Shown here in pieces: positions 6,501 to 8,594 of a stretch of DNA of 8,594 bases. Under the pieces are notes generated by a model that was not told the origin of the DNA, made no database searches, and worked only from the letters and a program-made list of their open reading frames with translations. A program made the position numbers and the translations under genes. Source of the DNA: CAYHWW01 sp964360145 (GTDB lineage: Bacteria > Bdellovibrionota > UBA1018 > CAYHWW01); contig CAYHWW010000144.1 in assembly GCA_964360145.1 (NCBI GenBank), positions 1 through 8,594 of the forward strand. The letters run 5' to 3'. The first letter of the stretch is position 1, and each line of letters starts with the position of its first letter.

Positions 6501-7300
6501 GGACGTCCCGTGGATGCCGGCGGCGTCGCCGGGGCTTTTGCCACAGCAGCAGGAGCGGGGGCGGGGGCCTTCGCCGCCACTGCCGGAGCAGTGGAGGGTG
6601 CCTCTGCTGGCGCTGGACCTGGCGGCTTTGCTCCCGCTTCAGCTGCTTTACCGGTGCCTGCCGCGGCAGAGGACGCCGCGACGTAACGAATATTTGACGG
6701 GTTGTACTGCGCGAATAAATCCCCGGGGGGGCGGCATGCCTCGGGATGGGGGATCTGGGCGGCTTTCTCTTCGTCTCCACCAGCGGCGGAAACCAAGCAC
6801 TGACCTGAGGCCTGCATGGCCGCCGCATAATTTTGAAACATCGCCCGAGCGTGGGGCAGTGCGCGACGGGCAGCGGTTTTCACATCAGCGATGCCGCTGT
6901 GAGTGAGTGTTTCCGTGGCATTGAGCAGACACTGATATCTTTGATAGCTGTTCAGCTGTCCCGTACCGCAGGCGCCGAGGAGTGGAGCCCGGATGTTGTC
7001 GGGCAATGCCTGCCAATACTGGCCCCAGCGTCTGAGCGCCGCCGCGCTGAAGCGATCAGCCAAGCGCACCAAGCATGGCCCATGGGTGCTGTAATTCGTA
7101 GAGATCACGCACTGCTCGATGGGGCGTTCCGCCCAACCGGGCAAGGTCCCCGTCATGCGACCCGCGAGGATCTCACCGCTGGGAATCGCCGCAGGGGCGG
7201 GGACCGTGTTATCGGCCTTGGCGTGGTGTAGCCCCAGGCCCGTGCTGGCCCCAAAAATGATACCCACGACGATGGCAATGACAGTTCTGGAATGGTGCAT
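3512..7300 (-). CDS. Large secreted or membrane-associated protein of unknown function (1262 aa)
   Basis: I do not recognise this protein. ATG 7300 is preferred over an in-frame ATG at 7366 because it starts a clean signal peptide (MHHSRTVIAIVVGIIFGAST, likely cleavage after AKA at residue 29) and has AGAGGG 5 nt upstream. Order: a region with six Cys (64, 76, 111, 124, 168, 189), suggesting disulfides; a ~115-residue Ala/Pro/Lys then Gly/Ser/Asp linker (208-323); Cys-containing regions to ~800, including Cys pairs near 554-558 and 585-599; hydrophobic helices around 821-928; two probable membrane segments near 931-948 and 984-1006; and a charged, Arg/Glu-rich helical C-terminal part of ~250 residues. 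A 16-residue tandem duplication lies at 861-892. The signal peptide and cysteines indicate export, with possible anchoring in the envelope. Seven G bases just before the stop make the last residues sensitive to sequencing error. It may be a surface protein or a large effector; neither is shown. Confidence 0.85.
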   Translation of the reverse strand: MHHSRTVIAIVVGIIFGASTGLGLHHAKADNTVPAPAAIPSGEILAGRMTGTLPGWAERPIEQCVISTNYSTHGPCLVRLADRFSAAALRRWGQYWQALPDNIRAPLLGACGTGQLNSYQRYQCLLNATETLTHSGIADVKTAARRALPHARAMFQNYAAAMQASGQCLVSAAGGDEEKAAQIPHPEACRPPGDLFAQYNPSNIRYVAASSAAAGTGKAAEAGAKPPGPAPAEAPSTAPAVAAKAPAPAPAAVAKAPATPPASTGRPDGTGPSLNPEDRGSAAKSDPRGGSEHGSKVADHRGEGGHGGTGARTAPRNGSDTNHALSFGALFESTARDRRTAIAGCPAYVASAADAAAAACTVPTDGTPLGGDLAAALGAVGEEATARENAPDGGDGDFSNARFFSSMVRLRLEREFKGYRALAERPSPAGSNVEALVRGLSARCGGNPALRDFISSLTDRSLAGINRPAPTAEGGNFGTGMARAAAILRQIDEDNAVLMRDFYDESKPASENLDNMSRFFTEGWGQAIPCQSIIRGGLFIASSINNAVASSAYTGACRLVTGTRGRRAEANTGSSRPTGPVHVTCSAAGRPAAECRSSCRRADGAALTEAERVLMCATLPVVGENGEPLRDQYGLPVYPGNATDVSRAPTTALVQDVTSASDRCSANMTLLEANLARRATILGSQVELGNVMTPGGKPLYSRLAGVSDADTSAVRSEVASSDREMFGTDALGRQISSWCENPRAFADEAMGDPAQMAELLSCGGRASVPVPNGPDAALNDRSLPEYCRYVRRHVRRMCPYLNTASYRHAMEHSPARIAPGEMVGTLIDIGTAPLDILACVSIVGGVVENLALAPARAAANALRTGVVRAAVTSMEQELRTGMVRAVVTGVELGRVATPAEVAYAAGRAAVGGVGRMLAAPVVGVASTTARELAVMGAFTAFGAGMGAYSTHAVREEYANRTARCLGGDHSSCDGLAETRAAMEATETATALAPAIGYAILGLVVPTRIPATFNEVSAALRGITGRYHTARTALTTAEEAFRANKTPGNRRAVTDALSTFRRMEGELSREGVRARGDVTRWLDQEQNTRMKEAGLSTRERIRRRGFVLDERNEPVIHNGRPLRLRDMTPEMARSIVDSAASQAMARRVATAMGRTEVTPELGAFINDMEANFTGSHIPLEVRISRDDVVGTLAAINRGELPAWARHLEEGDMTASGRSRARDAAVLEIAALETLRRKRGLSDADIEARVRRATEEGAPCRTGG
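4628..4723 (-). repeat. Two-copy 48-bp tandem repeat inside the large secreted-protein gene
   Basis: Units 4628-4675 and 4676-4723 match over their first 42 bp with four differences. They encode ALRTGVVRAAVTSMEQ and ELRTGMVRAVVTGVEL, 16-residue helical units with Arg at positions 3 and 8. Length in whole codons keeps the frame. It lies among hydrophobic helices and looks like a recent in-frame duplication. Confidence 0.85.
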
Positions 7301-7305
7301 ATGAT

Positions 7306-7311
7306 CCCTCT
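7306..7311 (-). promoter_or_regulatory. Ribosome binding site that decides the large protein's start
   Basis: AGAGGG on the minus strand lies 5 nt before ATG 7300. The in-frame ATG at 7366 sits in the centre of a 16-bp palindrome, lacks a comparable site, and would put 22 polar or charged residues before the signal peptide. This favours 7300. Confidence 0.6.
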
Positions 7312-7346
7312 CACCCGTACCATTCGGCTGAGCTGCACCAAGGCTA

Positions 7347-7389
7347 CATCGGCAATTTCTGCGCATGCGCAGATCTTACGATGCCGATG
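7347..7389. repeat. Nested dyads in the promoter region of the large secreted-protein gene
   Basis: An inner perfect 16-bp palindrome, TCTGCGCATGCGCAGA (7358-7373), lies between outer arms CATCGGCA (7347-7354) and TGCCGATG (7382-7389). The inner centre is at 7365/7366, at the predicted transcription start. It may be an operator for a dimeric regulator, or fold in the RNA leader. No known consensus was recognised. Confidence 0.7.
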
Positions 7390-7400
7390 GGCAATGTCAG
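7373..7400 (-). promoter_or_regulatory. Putative promoter of the large secreted-protein gene
   Basis: Minus strand: CTGACA (7395-7400, five of six matches to TTGACA), a 16-nt spacer, and TAAGAT (7373-7378, four of six matches to TATAAT). Transcription would start near 7366, leaving a ~66-nt leader before ATG 7300. A perfect 16-bp palindrome begins at the last base of the -10, which suits a repressor site. Confidence 0.4.
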
Positions 7401-7417
7401 CTCAGCACTGAAGAGCG

Positions 7418-7440
7418 CCGGGACGCTTCAAGCGTCCCGG
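7418..7440. terminator. 11-bp hairpin downstream of the Lcl-domain gene
   Basis: CCGGGACGCTT and its exact complement AAGCGTCCCGG flank a single C, in practice a stable 9-bp GC-rich stem with a TTCAA loop. It starts 48 nt after the stop of the Lcl-domain gene. No T-run follows on either strand, so it is not a textbook intrinsic terminator; it may still stop transcription or protect the mRNA 3' end. A smaller palindrome, ATGATTGAATCAT (7444-7456), lies between it and the stop. Confidence 0.45.
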
Positions 7441-7488
7441 GCAATGATTGAATCATCGAAAATGCTTTCCACGCTGGCGGGACCGCGC

Positions 7489-8594
7489 CTACCGCACGCA
7501 GCGCACCGCATAGTAGGCGCTGCTGTAGCTGCGCTCGTAGTACTCGTAGATGATGTGGCCATACTCGCCGTCGAATCCGAAGGCGAGATTGGAGTCGTAG
7601 GGGCTAACCGACGAAGACAAAAAGTTGCCAGCTTGCACGCCTGGAAAGAGATGATTACGGACCGCTCTGCTGATACCCAATGCCCGCCCCCAAGCTTCAA
7701 ACTCTGTCCTCGTCGGCAATCGCGCCCCGTGGCCTCGACAAAAGGCCGTAGCCTCTTCATGGTTAATTTGTTTACTGGGTAACCGCTCGCTCCAGATGAG
7801 GCCCGTGCTCTCATCACGCCACGCAGGGCCAAGGGCATCAAAGGCAGGGTCACTCACCCGCGCAAAACGCGCCCCCGTGGGCATGACCACAGTCTCGCCC
7901 ACTGCAGCGGGGCTATAGAGGTAGCCGCGGATCTCTGGCGTCAAAGCCTCGTAGCGCCGGCCGCCCAGGGCCCATGTGGCCGCAGCCTCCGTGAGGGGAG
8001 TGTGCCATGTCCGCGGGCCTTCGCCCGTGCCCGGGAGCTCACGACTTAAGCGATAGTGCCGGTCCCCCACTGTGACCAGAATTTCCTGCGTCCGTGGAGA
8101 GGGCGTTTCCACAATGGCCCTGATGAAAGCGCCCTCTGGCAGCACCTGGCGGATGCGTGCGCTGTTCTCGGGGTCAGAGACCGTAGTCACCGTGTCTTGC
8201 ACTTCTGCAAGGGCCGCCCGGCCCGCGGCAGGCACCGTGCGGTTGTGCTCAAGGGGCAGCGCAAGACGTGTAGCTGCGGCCCAACGCTCGCGCTCTGGCG
8301 CCGCGAGGTGCGCGCCTGCGGCTTCGTCCACGGCGTGCGCCGTGGATCGCAAGTGCCGTGCGCCGGCGCGCCAGCCCATGGCCTCTTCTTGCCACTCGCC
8401 GTGCACGAGAATGCGCGGCTCTGGCGCCGGGCCAGGGGGCGCCGCGATCTCAAGCTTTGCACGGTAGCGGGTACCGCCCACCGAGAACAGCACCTGCCGT
8501 CGGCGTGGTGCTGCGCCATGGTCATGGATGATCTCGACAGTCACAGAAGCGTGAGGCGCAGCAAGGGCGCCTGGGCGCAGGTCTGCCGCCGCAA
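7489..8594 (-). CDS. Secreted Lcl/DUF1566-domain protein, N-terminus outside the window
   Basis: The frame is open from the right edge to TAG 7489-7491. An internal GTG at 8544 could be a start, but the 16 codons upstream have no stop and read like a signal peptide end (ending GALAAPHAS), so the gene most likely begins beyond the window. Numbered from that GTG, residues ~240-350 match the Lcl C-terminal (DUF1566) pattern, a C-type-lectin-like fold: DESTGLIWSERLP, EEATAFCRGHGARLPTRTEF, NFLSSSVSPYD, ending YYAVRCVR. Cys269 and Cys349 are placed to form the usual disulfide. Before it lie two related segments (2-34 and 140-172), each with a VG-x-x-x-YR core. Such proteins are numerous in Bdellovibrio-like bacteria and are thought to act at the surface; no ligand is known. 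It reads in the same direction as the large secreted-protein gene, 188 bp away, probably a separate unit given the hairpin and promoter between them. Confidence 0.85.
   Translation of the reverse strand, partial: AAADLRPGALAAPHASVTVEIIHDHGAAPRRRQVLFSVGGTRYRAKLEIAAPPGPAPEPRILVHGEWQEEAMGWRAGARHLRSTAHAVDEAAGAHLAAPERERWAAATRLALPLEHNRTVPAAGRAALAEVQDTVTTVSDPENSARIRQVLPEGAFIRAIVETPSPRTQEILVTVGDRHYRLSRELPGTGEGPRTWHTPLTEAAATWALGGRRYEALTPEIRGYLYSPAAVGETVVMPTGARFARVSDPAFDALGPAWRDESTGLIWSERLPSKQINHEEATAFCRGHGARLPTRTEFEAWGRALGISRAVRNHLFPGVQAGNFLSSSVSPYDSNLAFGFDGEYGHIIYEYYERSYSSAYYAVRCVR

Noticed and set aside
7301..7366. N-terminal extension of the large secreted protein to ATG 7366
   Set aside because: It would bury the signal peptide behind 22 residues, and the ATG sits in the palindrome at the predicted transcription start without a ribosome site.
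1..8594. tRNA or rRNA genes, CRISPR arrays, transposases or integrases
   Set aside because: None was seen: no spaced direct repeats, no cloverleaf with CCA end, and no recombinase motifs in any plausible frame.

Overview
The window suggests a draft or metagenome-assembled genome of a GC-rich Gram-negative bacterium. The best guess is a Bdellovibrionota/Oligoflexia-like or other delta-type lineage. The signs are a secreted S8 protease with a Gly/Trp-rich spacer, an Lcl/DUF1566-type secreted protein, a proteobacterial-style Dcd, and clear Sec signal peptides. No marker gene is present, so this placement is inference. A run of 10 N inside dcd marks an assembly gap. Every gene except dcd lies on the minus strand.

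Left (1-1554, minus): the first 518 residues of a secreted subtilisin-family protease, with signal peptide, I9-like propeptide, Trp/Gly hexapeptide spacer and a complete catalytic tetrad. The C-terminus lies outside the window. A 139-bp AT-rich gap separates it from the divergent dcd (1694-2254, plus), which encodes dCTP deaminase, an enzyme of pyrimidine nucleotide metabolism.

Middle (2259-3425, minus): an AAA_14/DUF4143-type P-loop ATPase, tail-to-tail with dcd with 4 bp between the stop codons. Its GTG start abuts a 56-bp AT-rich element made of a perfect 22-bp inverted repeat around a 12-nt centre. That element contains a promoter-like sequence placed so that the mRNA would be almost leaderless. 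ATPase plus palindrome looks like a self-contained, possibly acquired unit, and it is the most unusual part of the window.

Right (3512-7300, minus): a 1262-residue secreted or membrane-associated protein that I do not recognise. It has a Cys-containing N-terminal region, an Ala/Pro linker, further Cys-containing regions, hydrophobic helices with a 16-residue tandem duplication, and a charged helical C-terminus. Its upstream region carries nested dyads, including a 16-bp palindrome over the predicted transcription start. From 7489 to the right edge (minus) lies a 5'-truncated Lcl-domain protein with an internally duplicated N-terminal module.

The two right-hand genes and the protease are envelope or extracellular proteins. 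Dcd and the ATPase are cytoplasmic. Nothing shows a shared pathway. No RNA gene, CRISPR array, transposase or integrase was seen.
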